This document shows, piece by piece, positions 44,350 to 52,946 of a stretch of 64,000 bases of DNA. The translations under genes were made by a program, and so were the position numbers. The stretch is from Hyphomonadaceae bacterium ML37 (GTDB lineage Bacteria > Pseudomonadota > Alphaproteobacteria > Caulobacterales > Maricaulaceae). Location of the stretch: positions 2,480,396 through 2,544,395 of the forward strand of contig CP091241.1 in NCBI GenBank assembly GCA_027627685.1, written 5' to 3'. Position 1 is the stretch's first letter; each line of letters opens with the position of its first letter. The notes below the pieces were generated by a model. That model saw nothing but the letters and a program-made list of their open reading frames with translations, ran no database searches and had not been told where the DNA came from.

Positions 44350-45762
44350 ATGACCACAGATGCGTTCGCCGCCTTCGAGTTCGACGCCGCCGATGCGGCC
44401 CGGGTGCTGGACCATGCGCTGGCGGGCGCCGATGACGGGGAATTGTTTCTGGAGACCTCGGCGTCGGAATCGCTGGCCTTTGATGATGGCCGGCTGAAGA
44501 TCGCCAATTTCTCGTCCGAGCGCGGCTTCGGCCTGCGCGCCGTGTTTGGCGAGACCACGGGGTTCGCCCACTCCAGCGATCCGTCCCTCGCCGCGCTGAC
44601 GCGCGCCGCCGAGACGGCATCCGCCGCCCGCAAGGGCCGCGACGCGGTGATGGCGCCCCCGCCGCCCCGCGCCAACCAGCGCCTGTATGACGATGTGGAC
44701 GTGATCGCCGAGCCGGGCTTTGAGGCGAAATCGGCCCTGCTGGCCGAGATCGACGCCTGGGTGCGCGCGCAGGATTCCAGCGTGGTGCAGGTGTCGGCCT
44801 CGCTGACCGGGTCACGCCGGGTGATCGCCATTGTGCGGTCGGGCGGCGATGTGCGCGCCGAAGTGCGCCCGCTGGTGCGCCTGAATGTGTCGGTGACGTG
44901 CGAGCGCGACGGCCGGCGCGAGACCGGATCGGCCGGCGCGGGCGGCCGCGCGGCGTTCGAGCACTGGCTGGCGCCCGAAAGCTGGAAAAGCCTGGCCGCC
45001 GAGGCGCTGCGCGTGGCGCACGTCAATCTGGAAGCCGTGGACGCCCCGGCGGGCGAATGGCCGGTTGTGCTGGGCCCGGGCTGGCCCGCCGTACTGCTGC
45101 ACGAGGCGGTGGGTCACGGGCTGGAAGGCGATTTCAACCGCAAGGGGACCAGCGCATTTGCCGGCAGACTGGGCCAGCAGGTGGCGGCCAAAGGCGTGAC
45201 CATCGTCGATGACGGCACGATACCAGACCGGCGCGGATCGCTGTCCTTTGATGATGAAGGGACGCCCACTTCGCGCACCGTGCTGATCGAGGACGGCATA
45301 TTGCGCGGCTATATGCAGGACCGGCAGAACGCCCGGCTGATGGGCATGGCCCCCACCGGAAACGGACGGCGCGAAAGCTATGCCCACCCCGTGATGCCGC
45401 GCATGACCAACACCATCATGGAGAACGGCTCCCACGATCCAGCCGAGATTCTGGAAAGCCTGAAGGACGGCATCTACGCCAAGAATTTCGGCGGCGGTCA
45501 GGTGGACATCACGTCTGGCAAATTCGTGTTCCGCTGCACCGAGGCCTACAGGGTGCGCGGCGGCAAGATCATGGAGCCCATCAAGGGCGCCACCCTGATC
45601 GGCGACGGCCCGGCGGCGCTCAAACAGATCACCATGATCGGCAATGACATGGCGCTGGACTCCGGCGTGGGCATGTGTGGCAAGGGCGGACAGGGCGTGC
45701 CCGTGGGCGTCGGCCAGCCGACCCTGCGCGTTGAAGGCCTGACGCTTGGCGGGGCGGGGTAA
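44350..45762 (+). CDS. tldD: metalloprotease TldD
   Basis: 470 residues. LLHEAVGHGLEGD near 256 is the HExxxH zinc motif, and SGVGMCGKGGQGVPVGVGQP near the C-terminus is conserved in TldD. TldD and TldE form a heterodimer that cleaves peptides such as microcin B17 precursor and CcdA. tldE is not in the window. The start has GGGAG ahead. Confidence 0.94.
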   Translation: MTTDAFAAFEFDAADAARVLDHALAGADDGELFLETSASESLAFDDGRLKIANFSSERGFGLRAVFGETTGFAHSSDPSLAALTRAAETASAARKGRDAVMAPPPPRANQRLYDDVDVIAEPGFEAKSALLAEIDAWVRAQDSSVVQVSASLTGSRRVIAIVRSGGDVRAEVRPLVRLNVSVTCERDGRRETGSAGAGGRAAFEHWLAPESWKSLAAEALRVAHVNLEAVDAPAGEWPVVLGPGWPAVLLHEAVGHGLEGDFNRKGTSAFAGRLGQQVAAKGVTIVDDGTIPDRRGSLSFDDEGTPTSRTVLIEDGILRGYMQDRQNARLMGMAPTGNGRRESYAHPVMPRMTNTIMENGSHDPAEILESLKDGIYAKNFGGGQVDITSGKFVFRCTEAYRVRGGKIMEPIKGATLIGDGPAALKQITMIGNDMALDSGVGMCGKGGQGVPVGVGQPTLRVEGLTLGGAG

Positions 45763-45813
45763 AGGCGTTTAGGTTCAGGTCCGGGATGCGGGGGCGGATC
45801 CGGAGCGGAGGGC

Positions 45814-46725
45814 ATGAGCATCATGCTGGCCACCCTTCTCAGTGCACTCAGTCTTTACGCCGCCCATGACAGTGCAGCCGCCGCGCAGGACACCCGGCTG
45901 ACCCTTGAGCGTGCGTCCACCGGCCAGTTCCTCGTGGATGTAACCATTTCGGGCGTGGGTCCCTGGCCCTTCATGATCGATACCGGGGCGAGCCACACCA
46001 CGCTGGCCCTGCCCGTGGCCGAGGCGCTGGGCTTCATCTCCACGCGCGAGCATCTTCATGCGGTCCAGACCCTGACGGCGGAGACGCTGGAGGAGCGGCT
46101 CGCGATCGCCGATATGCGGTTCGGGCCGGCGCGCGCGGCCAGCCTCAACGCGGTGGTCGCCGATGTGGTGGGCGATGAGCTGCAGGGGCTTGTCGGGCTT
46201 GATGCGTTGGCCGGCGAGCGCGTGCGCCTGGACTTTCCCGCCGGCGAGATCGTCTTCGATGTGTCCGCCATTGATCACGCCCACGGGCGCATCGATCCGG
46301 TGCATGGCGTGGCGATGATGGAGGCGCGTGTCCACGGCGTGCGCGAACCGGTCATGGTGCTGGTCGATACCGGGTCCGGTTTCACGCTCATCAACTCGGC
46401 TCTGGCGCGCCGCCTTGACCGCGAGCCGGTCATGCGTATGCGCATCGGCGCCATTACCCGCTCCGCCCCCAGCGCCGCCGTCGAGGAGCGCGCCCGCCTG
46501 GAACGGGTGCGTCTCGGAGCGATCTGCATCCAGGCGATGGGCGCCATTCAGGCGGATGTGGACATGTTCCGCGCCCTGGGCTGGCGCAACAGGCCCGCCA
46601 TGGTATTGGGCCTCGATCTCTTGCAACACGCCATCATCACGGTCGACGGCCCGTCAGGCGCCATCCGTCTCGATCCCGGCGTGCGGGCGCTGACCTGCGC
46701 CGACGCGGAGCAGGGACCGTCCTGA
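45814..46725 (+). CDS. secreted retropepsin-like aspartic protease
   Basis: 303 residues with a signal peptide (about 1-24). Two aspartic-protease half sites are seen in one chain: FMIDTGASHTTL near residue 51 and VLVDTGSGFTLI near 186. This two-domain arrangement recalls pepsin, but the domains are of retropepsin type (family A2-like). The protein is probably periplasmic. Its target is unknown. It lies 51 bp after tldD on the same strand. Confidence 0.78.
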   Translation: MSIMLATLLSALSLYAAHDSAAAAQDTRLTLERASTGQFLVDVTISGVGPWPFMIDTGASHTTLALPVAEALGFISTREHLHAVQTLTAETLEERLAIADMRFGPARAASLNAVVADVVGDELQGLVGLDALAGERVRLDFPAGEIVFDVSAIDHAHGRIDPVHGVAMMEARVHGVREPVMVLVDTGSGFTLINSALARRLDREPVMRMRIGAITRSAPSAAVEERARLERVRLGAICIQAMGAIQADVDMFRALGWRNRPAMVLGLDLLQHAIITVDGPSGAIRLDPGVRALTCADAEQGPS

Positions 46726-46770
46726 GGCGGGTTCAGACGCCGGACATTCGCCTCTGGCCGGGTCAAGCAA

Positions 46771-47070
46771 TCAAGGCCGGCTGGCGTTCGCCGGATGAAC
46801 GCCGTTTTTCCGTCGCCAGTTGAAGGAGAAGACCATAGCGGCCACCGATGCGGCTGTTGCGAGCCAGAATGGAATTGACACTCCGGGAATTTCCGGGCCG
46901 ACCAGGTACCAGATGAAATACTGCAGGTAGACAAGCGGATCGCCACCAATATTCGACCGCTCCACGCTTCCCCCAAGTGTCACATAGACGGCCAAAACGC
47001 TCCACGCATAGGCCGCCAAGGCGAAGACGGCAGCGCCGCCGATCAGGATCGCTTTTATAGCTCGAGACAT
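46771..47070 (-). CDS. small membrane protein, unknown
   Basis: 99 residues with two hydrophobic helices (about 5-30 and 60-82), a central loop with tyrosines, and a short basic tail. No known family recognised. The start has GGAGCC ahead. It is alone between the retropepsin-like gene and DUF2254. Confidence 0.5.
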   Translation of the reverse strand: MSRAIKAILIGGAAVFALAAYAWSVLAVYVTLGGSVERSNIGGDPLVYLQYFIWYLVGPEIPGVSIPFWLATAASVAAMVFSFNWRRKNGVHPANASRP

Positions 47071-47141
47071 GACAGGGCTCCGGCTGGTCTGGATGTCCAG
47101 TTTTCACTCCGCTTGCGCCGGTGTCTACGCCGTCTCCGCCC

Positions 47142-48485
47142 CTACCCGTCCCGCGCCGCGACCGCCTTGAGCGCCTGGGTCAGGGCGGCCTCCACTTCGT
47201 CGCGCCCTACCGGGTCAGGCAATTGCTCCTGCGCGGACCGGGCGAGTTCACGCATCTGGCGCAGGCAGGCGTCCGCCATGGCCTGGCGCGATGCCGCCTC
47301 GGCGATGTCTGTCAGGACGCGCAAGGCGTGCAGGGTGACCGACCTGTCGCCCGCGATGTACTGGCGCATCCGGTCGAAGGAGCGGTCAAGCATGTCCTCG
47401 AACGTCACGCGCTGATAGACCACCGGATCGCTGCGCATGGCCGGCTGCACCGGGGGCCGCCTGGCGAATGAGACCAGACCGGCCCGCAGCCAGTTGAGGC
47501 ACAATACCGCCGTGTGGGGATCGTTCACGCCGGTGGACAGGGCGCGCCCGAGCACTTCGACCAGCTGGTCGGACAGGAACAGAATGTCCTGAAAATCAGT
47601 GCGGTTGGCGCCTTGCGTATAGCACTTTCGGATGCGCTGGGGCAGGTCCTGGCTGGTCTGGGCGCCGGGCGTGACGCTCATGACGATCTCGTCCGCCACC
47701 AGAAAATCACCCGGCGCGCGGTGAAGCACGATCTGCATTTCGTGTTCGCGCGCGATGTCGGTCAGGCTTTCCAGATCGATCTGCTGCAGGAAGCCTGCGC
47801 CCTTTGCCCGGATAAGGGCCGCGCTGTCGTCTGCCGGCGCCGCGCGCCAGGCGGTCACATCGACCGCGTCGCCCTCATCGCAATCGCGCGCCTCCTCCCT
47901 GTCCAGCATGGCGACGATGGAGCTGTGCAGCTTGTCCCCGATCTTCGCCGTCAGATTCATGATGTTGATGGATTCAGGGATGTGGTGGATATAGGCGATC
48001 AGCGCGCCGACAGCGGCCAGCGTAAGCAGCAGGGCCAGAAACACCGAGAGCTGCGGCACGAAGGCGTCGAGCTCATTGCCCGATGCCTCTGCGCTGGCGT
48101 GGACGGTGCTCAGAACCGTGATGCAATACACGAAGGTCGCCACGAACACGCCCAGGACGACCTGGTTCTTGCGGTCGCCCATGAAATTGCCGATCAGGCG
48201 CGGCCCGTAATTGGAACTGGCGAACGACACGGCCACGATGGTGACGGAGAACGCCACGCCGGCCACGCCCAGCGTGGCGCCGGCCAGCGTCGTCAGGATC
48301 GACCGGGCGCCGTCCACACCGCTGGCGCGGATGAAATCCACCGACTGGATCCAGTCCGAGCCGAGCCGGGCGTCCAGATAGGGCAGCAGGAAACCCAGCA
48401 GCACCGCCGCGGCGGTCATCGCGCTGGGCCAGAACCAGTAGTTCTGCTTGAACTGCATGATCCGGCGGAAGATGAAATTATGCAT
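47142..48485 (-). CDS. DUF2254 membrane protein
   Basis: 447 residues. Four transmembrane helices lie in the first 165 residues, including ILTTLAGATLGVAGVAFSVT and FASSNYGPRLIGNFMGDR, both typical of DUF2254. A cytoplasmic C-terminal half follows with HIPESINIMNLTAKIGDKLH and ALSTGVNDPHTAVLCLNWL. The function is unknown. It is followed on the same strand by no close gene. Confidence 0.82.
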   Translation of the reverse strand: MHNFIFRRIMQFKQNYWFWPSAMTAAAVLLGFLLPYLDARLGSDWIQSVDFIRASGVDGARSILTTLAGATLGVAGVAFSVTIVAVSFASSNYGPRLIGNFMGDRKNQVVLGVFVATFVYCITVLSTVHASAEASGNELDAFVPQLSVFLALLLTLAAVGALIAYIHHIPESINIMNLTAKIGDKLHSSIVAMLDREEARDCDEGDAVDVTAWRAAPADDSAALIRAKGAGFLQQIDLESLTDIAREHEMQIVLHRAPGDFLVADEIVMSVTPGAQTSQDLPQRIRKCYTQGANRTDFQDILFLSDQLVEVLGRALSTGVNDPHTAVLCLNWLRAGLVSFARRPPVQPAMRSDPVVYQRVTFEDMLDRSFDRMRQYIAGDRSVTLHALRVLTDIAEAASRQAMADACLRQMRELARSAQEQLPDPVGRDEVEAALTQALKAVAARDG

Positions 48486-48539
48486 CCAACGCCCCGGCGG
48501 CGGCGCTGCACGGGGCGCCGATGCTGGATGCGCATGCGG

Positions 48540-49466
48540 TCACTGCGCAGGCTGGAGGTCAGCGTCCTGGCGCGCCTGCCCGCCACGCGCCGGGGCCAGG
48601 GTCAGGGCCGGGGTGTCCGGGCGGGTTTTGAGCATGTCGAGCAGCATGGCTTCAGAGTGCCCGTCGGGCGCCTGATCTGTCCAGACCTTGAACGCCTTCA
48701 TGTCATACGACCCGAAGGAGGTGATCATCGCGCCGTCGGCCGCGTCGCGTCCGCGCACCATCAGCACGCGGCCGATCCGGGGCGTGTTGTAGCGCGCGTC
48801 AAACGTATACCAGCGCCCGCCGACATAGGCCTCGAACCAGGCGCAGAAATCGCCCGGCCCCGAATACGGCACGCCGATATCGCCGAGATAGCCGCTGGCA
48901 TAGCGGGCGGGGATGTTCATGGCGCGGCACAGCGCGATGGCCAGATGTGCAAAATCCCGGCACACGCCGGTCTTTTCACGGTGCGCGTCACTGGCCGTCT
49001 TGGTGCTGCGCCCGAAGCCATATCCGAAGGTCAAATGATTGTGGACATGGTTGCAGATCGCCTGCACCCGCGCCCAGCCCGGCGGCGTCGCGCCAAACAG
49101 ATCAAACGCAGCCGAGACCAGCACGTCGGATTCGCAATAGCGGCTGGGGGTGAGGAAGCGCAGCGTGTCGCTCGGCAGATCGGCGACATCGTGCTGCGGG
49201 GCGTACCAGTCATACGGGTCGGGCTGTCCGTCGACCTCGATGAAGCAATCGGACCACAGCGTCAGGCGCCCGGCCGGCGCGGTCAGCCGGTGCAGCCGGT
49301 TGCCGAACGTGTCCACGAAAGGCTGCAGCTTCACGTCCGGGGTGGTGTGGACATCGGAGAACCCGATGACCCGCCCGTTCAGGCTGGTGTGCGGGGACAG
49401 GGCGAGGATCAGGACGGCGCCCGCCTTGCTCTCGATGGTGATCTCGTAGCCGATGCGAATGAACAT
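48540..49466 (-). CDS. transglutaminase-like protein (cytoplasmic cysteine-peptidase fold)
   Basis: 308 residues from the ATG at 49466, with AGGAAGG ahead. The N-terminal beta domain (about 1-130) is followed by a transglutaminase core with the catalytic Cys in TGVCRDFAHLAIALCRAM near 183 and an Asp in YTFDARYNTPRIGR near 240. The usual HAW histidine is replaced by Cys in GDFCAWFEAY. It diverges from a second transglutaminase-like gene 119 bp or more away. Such proteins are often linked to ATP-grasp and alpha-E genes, which occur 10 kb away. The substrate is unknown. Confidence 0.83.
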   Translation of the reverse strand: MFIRIGYEITIESKAGAVLILALSPHTSLNGRVIGFSDVHTTPDVKLQPFVDTFGNRLHRLTAPAGRLTLWSDCFIEVDGQPDPYDWYAPQHDVADLPSDTLRFLTPSRYCESDVLVSAAFDLFGATPPGWARVQAICNHVHNHLTFGYGFGRSTKTASDAHREKTGVCRDFAHLAIALCRAMNIPARYASGYLGDIGVPYSGPGDFCAWFEAYVGGRWYTFDARYNTPRIGRVLMVRGRDAADGAMITSFGSYDMKAFKVWTDQAPDGHSEAMLLDMLKTRPDTPALTLAPARGGQARQDADLQPAQ

Positions 49467-49659
49467 TGCCGCCCTTCCTGGCCTGACGTAGGCTTTTCTC
49501 TGTTGTTGCACGCCCTGCCCGGTCTGCAAGACGCCCGTGCGGCGCGATCCGACACCCTGAACAGACACGCTGAAGGGCCACGCGATCCGAACCCTGCGCA
49601 TCCTTCACCGAACGCGGTACGCCTATGACCGCCCGGTCAGATTTGGCGAACACCGCCTG

Positions 49660-50463
49660 ATGATCCGGCCGCGTGACGGACACGACATGCGGATCCTGGA
49701 TTCCAGTCTCACAGTGTCGCCGCGTGCGGACGTGCATTGGGCCTTCGATACATTTGGCAACTCTGTGGCCGTACTTTCGTTCCACGACGCTGCAGACGAG
49801 CTGGTGATCGACAGCGAATTGTTGCTGCGCCGGTATGGCCTGGATGAGCCGATGGTGCGGATCGGGCGCTATGCCGGGGCCTACCCGCCGCAATACGATG
49901 GCGACGAGCAGATTGATCTCGGCCCCTATTTCATCTTCGACCAGCCGCAGGACCGCGACGCGCTGGCCGCCTGGATGGATCATGTGCTGCCCGACCGGCC
50001 GGGCGGCAGCCTAGACGTGCTGCGCGCGCTGAGCGGCGCGATTCACGGCGCGTTCGCGTATTCCCGGCGCGATGAAGAGGGCGTGCAAACGCCGTCGCAA
50101 ACGATCGCGCTGGGATCAGGCACCTGCCGCGACTTCGCGCTGTTATTCATGGACGCCGTGCGCAGCCTCGGCTTCGCGGCGCGCTTCATCACGGGCTATC
50201 TGCATGACGAGGCCGCGACCAACGGGTCCGGCGAAGACATGACCGGCGGCGGCGCCACCCATGCCTGGGCCGACGTCTTCGTGCCGGGCGCCGGCTGGGT
50301 GGAGTTCGACCCCACCAACCGCATTTTCGCCAGCCGCAATCTGATCCGGGTGGCCAAGACCCGCACGCCAGCCCAGGCCCGCCCGGTGAGCGGAACTTTC
50401 ACGTCTGAAGGCGGCCGGTTCCTGGGACTTCAGGTCTCGGTCAGCGTGACCGACGCTCAGTAA
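49660..50463 (+). CDS. transglutaminase-like protein; true start probably upstream
   Basis: 267 residues from the first ATG. The triad is present: Cys in GTCRDFALLFMDA near 151, His in THAWADVF near 193 and Asp in FDPTNRIF near 211. In the same frame the DNA before this ATG still encodes the family N-terminus (IRTLRILHRTRYAYDRPVRF), back to a stop at 49558. Only CTG (49570) or ATC (49585, with GAAGGG ahead) could start it. So either a rare start codon is used or the N-terminus is lost. Confidence 0.8.
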   Translation: MIRPRDGHDMRILDSSLTVSPRADVHWAFDTFGNSVAVLSFHDAADELVIDSELLLRRYGLDEPMVRIGRYAGAYPPQYDGDEQIDLGPYFIFDQPQDRDALAAWMDHVLPDRPGGSLDVLRALSGAIHGAFAYSRRDEEGVQTPSQTIALGSGTCRDFALLFMDAVRSLGFAARFITGYLHDEAATNGSGEDMTGGGATHAWADVFVPGAGWVEFDPTNRIFASRNLIRVAKTRTPAQARPVSGTFTSEGGRFLGLQVSVSVTDAQ

Positions 50464-50501
50464 TATAGCGGGCCGGCGCGAACGGCAGCGGACATGAGAA
50501 A

Positions 50502-50524
50502 CGGGCGGCCAACTGGACCGCCCG
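50502..50524 (-). terminator. terminator after the entericidin gene
   Basis: Minus strand: CGGGCGG and CCGCCCG arms around TCCAGTTGG, then TTTCTC. It lies 29 bp after the entericidin stop. The T-run is short. It could also serve the convergent transglutaminase gene. Confidence 0.6.
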
Positions 50525-50552
50525 CTCCCATCAATCAAATTCGGCCTGGCGC

Positions 50553-50687
50553 TTAGCTGTTGTCGTCAGCCGCGTCTTCAATGGCCTCGCCAGCGCGCTG
50601 CGTGTCTTCGCCGACGCCAGCGATGGTGTTGCAGCTGGCGACCAGGATCGTGAGCGATGCGAAAACGAACGTCAGAATGTACTTCAT
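50553..50687 (-). CDS. entericidin A/B family lipoprotein
   Basis: 44 residues with a strong AAAGGAGAAC site. MKYILTFVFASLTILVASC has a lipobox with Cys near 19, and then NTIAGVGEDTQRAGEAIED matches the entericidin core. Entericidins are small outer-membrane lipoproteins linked to stress and autolysis. A perfect EcfG-type promoter lies 29-53 bp before the start, which fits general-stress control. The frame is open well upstream too, so the short start rests on the ribosome site, promoter and family length. Confidence 0.85.
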   Translation of the reverse strand: MKYILTFVFASLTILVASCNTIAGVGEDTQRAGEAIEDAADDNS

Positions 50688-50715
50688 GATGGGTTCTCCT
50701 TTGTGGAGTGGACTG

Positions 50716-50740
50716 AACGCGCAAAACGGCGCGCAGTTCC
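50716..50740 (-). promoter_or_regulatory. EcfG-type general stress promoter of entericidin
   Basis: GGAAC-N17-GTT on the minus strand is an exact match to the alphaproteobacterial EcfG consensus. The -10 GTT is 28 bp before the ATG. The -35 lies in a 14-bp palindrome GTTCCGCGCGGAAC. Confidence 0.75.
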
Positions 50741-51518
50741 GCGCGGAACTGCGCAAGATCGGGTTTGCTTCCGGGCGAAGCCGTCCGCCCCTTACCCGCA
50801 GATCAGAACCGTCCTGTGATGATAGTCGGGCGGCGACGGGTGGTCGGTGACGCGGGTCGTCCGCAGCGCGCCGCCCGGGTGTGGCGTAAAGCTGAATGAG
50901 GCTGAGCGCGTTGGCGTGGCCCTCGGCGATCTGCCCGGCCGGAAGGCTGGCGCGGATCGCTGCGGGCAGATGGCAGATGATGATCAGGGTGAGCTGCAGC
51001 ATGACCAGAACGGTCGCCGCGGCGAGCGCCGCCATGGGAATGATCAGGATTGCAGCGGCCCCCGCCACGACAAGGCCTGAGCGCCACGTGTAGTCCCGGC
51101 CTGGCTCGGCGCCGGGCGCCGGGAATGCTGCGAATTGGAAGACATGCAGCATCACCGGACGCTGACCCATGCCAGCGGCGGCGGCGGCGCGGACTGATCC
51201 GGACGTGTGCGTCATATCGATGCCTTCCTGGCCTGCTGCGCCTTGTCCAGGTCTGATGCCTGCGCCCGTGTGAGCGCGACGTCGAAACGTCTGCCGGCTC
51301 TTAGAGAACGTGCGGCCCGCCACTGCGTTCCCACGCGCCGGCAGCAACCGCCAGGGTCACGGCTGGCCGGCGCGCGCTGCGGCGCTGCGGCGCCCGGCCT
51401 CCGGAACGGAAGCGGCCAGGCGGTGTTGGAGGATCGCTGAAGGACACGCGCCGCGTCCGCGCCGCATGCGCCGCCGCGCACCGCCTCGCAGTGTCTGTCC
51501 GTCACCCAGCGCAGCGCC
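50741..51518. other. 778 bp without a confident gene
   Basis: A minus-strand frame opening at 51215 with AGGAAGG ahead encodes about 60 residues followed by a hydrophobic segment (VVAGAAAILIIPMAALAAAT near 50-70). It then runs without a stop through the stress promoter into the entericidin frame. Either a small membrane gene has lost its stop, or the frame is open by high GC. 51216-51440 shows nothing recognisable. Confidence 0.35.
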
Positions 51519-51698
51519 ATGGGCGCCGACACACGCTACGAGGATTCAAAGGGCTGCAGCCTGGCCGAATACTGGGAGGTCGAAGGTGCAGGCCACGCCT
51601 GGGCCGGCGGTCAGGCCGGCGGCAGTTGCACCGACCCGAAAGGACCCGACGCATCGCGCGAGATGCTGCGCTTCTTCCTGCAGCACAAGCGGGCCTGA
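51519..51698 (+). pseudogene. C-terminal remnant of a PHB-depolymerase-type esterase
   Basis: 59 codons give YEDSKGCSLAEYWEVEGAGH and AWAGGQAGGSCTDPKGPDAS, then REMLRFFLQHKRA. This is the end of polyhydroxybutyrate-depolymerase-type esterases, with the catalytic His in GAGHAWAGG. The frame is open to a stop at 51438 but the upstream residues do not match, and the Ser and Asp parts are absent. So the rest of the gene has been lost. Confidence 0.65.
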
Positions 51699-51751
51699 CG
51701 GCTATCCGCCCCCCCTGCGCGCTAGCCCGGCCCCGCTGTCGAAGACGATGG

Positions 51752-51770
51752 GGTCAGGTCAGGTCAGGTC
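51752..51770. repeat. GGTCA tandem repeat
   Basis: GGTCA three times plus GGTC. It overlaps the last codons and stop of the sigma-factor gene, so a change in copy number would alter its last residues. Confidence 0.7.
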
Positions 51771-52286
51771 TGGCCTGTCCTGTATTGCGCTCTCGGTCAC
51801 CCGCCCGGCCAGCAACTGGGTCAGGACGGTCCGGCTGCGGCTGACCCGGCTCTTGATGGTTCCCACGCTGCACCCCGACGCTTTGGCCGCTTCCAGTTGG
51901 GAATACCCGTAGGCGCCCATCAGGACGAGCGCTTCGCGCTGGCTGGGCGCCAGCTGACCCATGGCGGCCATCAGCTCATTGAGCGCCAGCTTGTGCTCCT
52001 GGCACGGCTCCTGAACAACGGACAGAGCCAGGGCGCCATCGGCGTCCTCCACCTCGCGCCGGCGTTTTCGCAGATCGGAATAGAAGGTGTTGCGCAGGAT
52101 CGTGAACAGCCAGGCGCGCAGGCGCGTATCGGGGCTGTAGCTGTCGCGGGACGCCCAGGCTTTCAGGAGCGTGTCCTGCACCAGATCGTCGGCGCGATGC
52201 CGGTTGGATGTCAGCTTGAGCGCCCGGCGGCGCAGCACGGGGGCTTGCTGCGGGAGGAGCAGGTGGAACGGATGTCGTTCGGTCAC
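51759..52286 (-). CDS. ecfG: EcfG-family general stress sigma factor
   Basis: 175 residues from a GTG at 52286 with GGAGG ahead. Region 2 is LKLTSNRHRADDLVQDTLLK with NTFYSDLRKRRREVEDADGA, typical of the ECF15/EcfG group. Region 4 is GYSQLEAAKASGCSVGTIKS with RVSRSR. EcfG is released from NepR by phosphorylated PhyR to run the general stress response. No nepR or phyR gene is near, so this may be a paralogue. Two exact EcfG promoters lie within 2.5 kb on either side. Confidence 0.88.
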   Translation of the reverse strand: MTERHPFHLLLPQQAPVLRRRALKLTSNRHRADDLVQDTLLKAWASRDSYSPDTRLRAWLFTILRNTFYSDLRKRRREVEDADGALALSVVQEPCQEHKLALNELMAAMGQLAPSQREALVLMGAYGYSQLEAAKASGCSVGTIKSRVSRSRTVLTQLLAGRVTESAIQDRPDLT

Positions 52287-52340
52287 GGGGCGCCTCCAGC
52301 TTCGGGGTGACAACCGCCGCCAGCCTCGCGCCGCCATGAC

Positions 52341-52367
52341 GGCCCCGCGCCGGTGCAGCGCGGGGCC
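52341..52367 (-). terminator. strong hairpin after the DUF892 gene
   Basis: Perfect 10-bp arms GGCCCCGCGC and GCGCGGGGCC around 7 bases, 16 bp after the DUF892 stop and before the sigma gene. No T-run follows on the minus strand, so it may act as an mRNA end stabiliser or a weak terminator. Confidence 0.5.
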
Positions 52368-52382
52368 GGTCTGGAACGCGCT

Positions 52383-52874
52383 TCAGTTCGCGGCGGTCGC
52401 GTTCACGCGGTCTTCGGCCAGCGCCGACAGCTTGCGGTCGGAGCCGTACACTTCATCGAGCGTGGTCTTGAGATGCGTTGCGGCTTTGGAGTGGCCGAGC
52501 TCCCTGGCCCAGGCCACGAGCGTGCCGTAACGGGCGATCTTGTAGTGATCCATCGCCTGGGCGAGGGAGATGAGCGCCGCGTCCATGGTCTCGGCGTCTT
52601 CGATCTCGTCCATCAGGCCTTCGGCTTCTTCGACGAGGCCGACCATGGCGTCGCACTTGGCGCCGCGCGCCTGCTTGCCGATGACCTCGAACACCTCGTC
52701 AAGCCGCACGACCTGATCTTCGGCCTCTTCGCGGCTCGCGGCCAGAGCGGCCCTGACCTTTGAATCGCCCGCCTTGCGCTCCATTTTCGGGAGCACTTTG
52801 AGGAGTTTGCGCTCGGCGTAGAGCACATCTTTCAAGGTGTGGTGGAACAGGTCTTCGAGCGTTTCGATCGACAT
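52383..52874 (-). CDS. DUF892/YciF-type ferritin-like protein
   Basis: 163 residues from the ATG at 52874 with GGAG ahead. The start SIETLEDLFHHTLKDVLYAE and KVLPKMERKA, then ASREEAEDQVVRLDEVF and AMDHYKIARYGTLVAWAREL, fit the DUF892 four-helix ferritin-like family, with Glu/His metal ligands in the helices. These proteins rise under osmotic and general stress in several bacteria. It closes the minus-strand group of small membrane and stress genes. Confidence 0.88.
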   Translation of the reverse strand: MSIETLEDLFHHTLKDVLYAERKLLKVLPKMERKAGDSKVRAALAASREEAEDQVVRLDEVFEVIGKQARGAKCDAMVGLVEEAEGLMDEIEDAETMDAALISLAQAMDHYKIARYGTLVAWARELGHSKAATHLKTTLDEVYGSDRKLSALAEDRVNATAAN

Positions 52875-52946
52875 GGAATACTCCATAAACGGGGGTCGTT
52901 GCGGGGTGGGCTTCCGGGGGCGCCGCCTTGCAGCGGCGCCCGGTCA

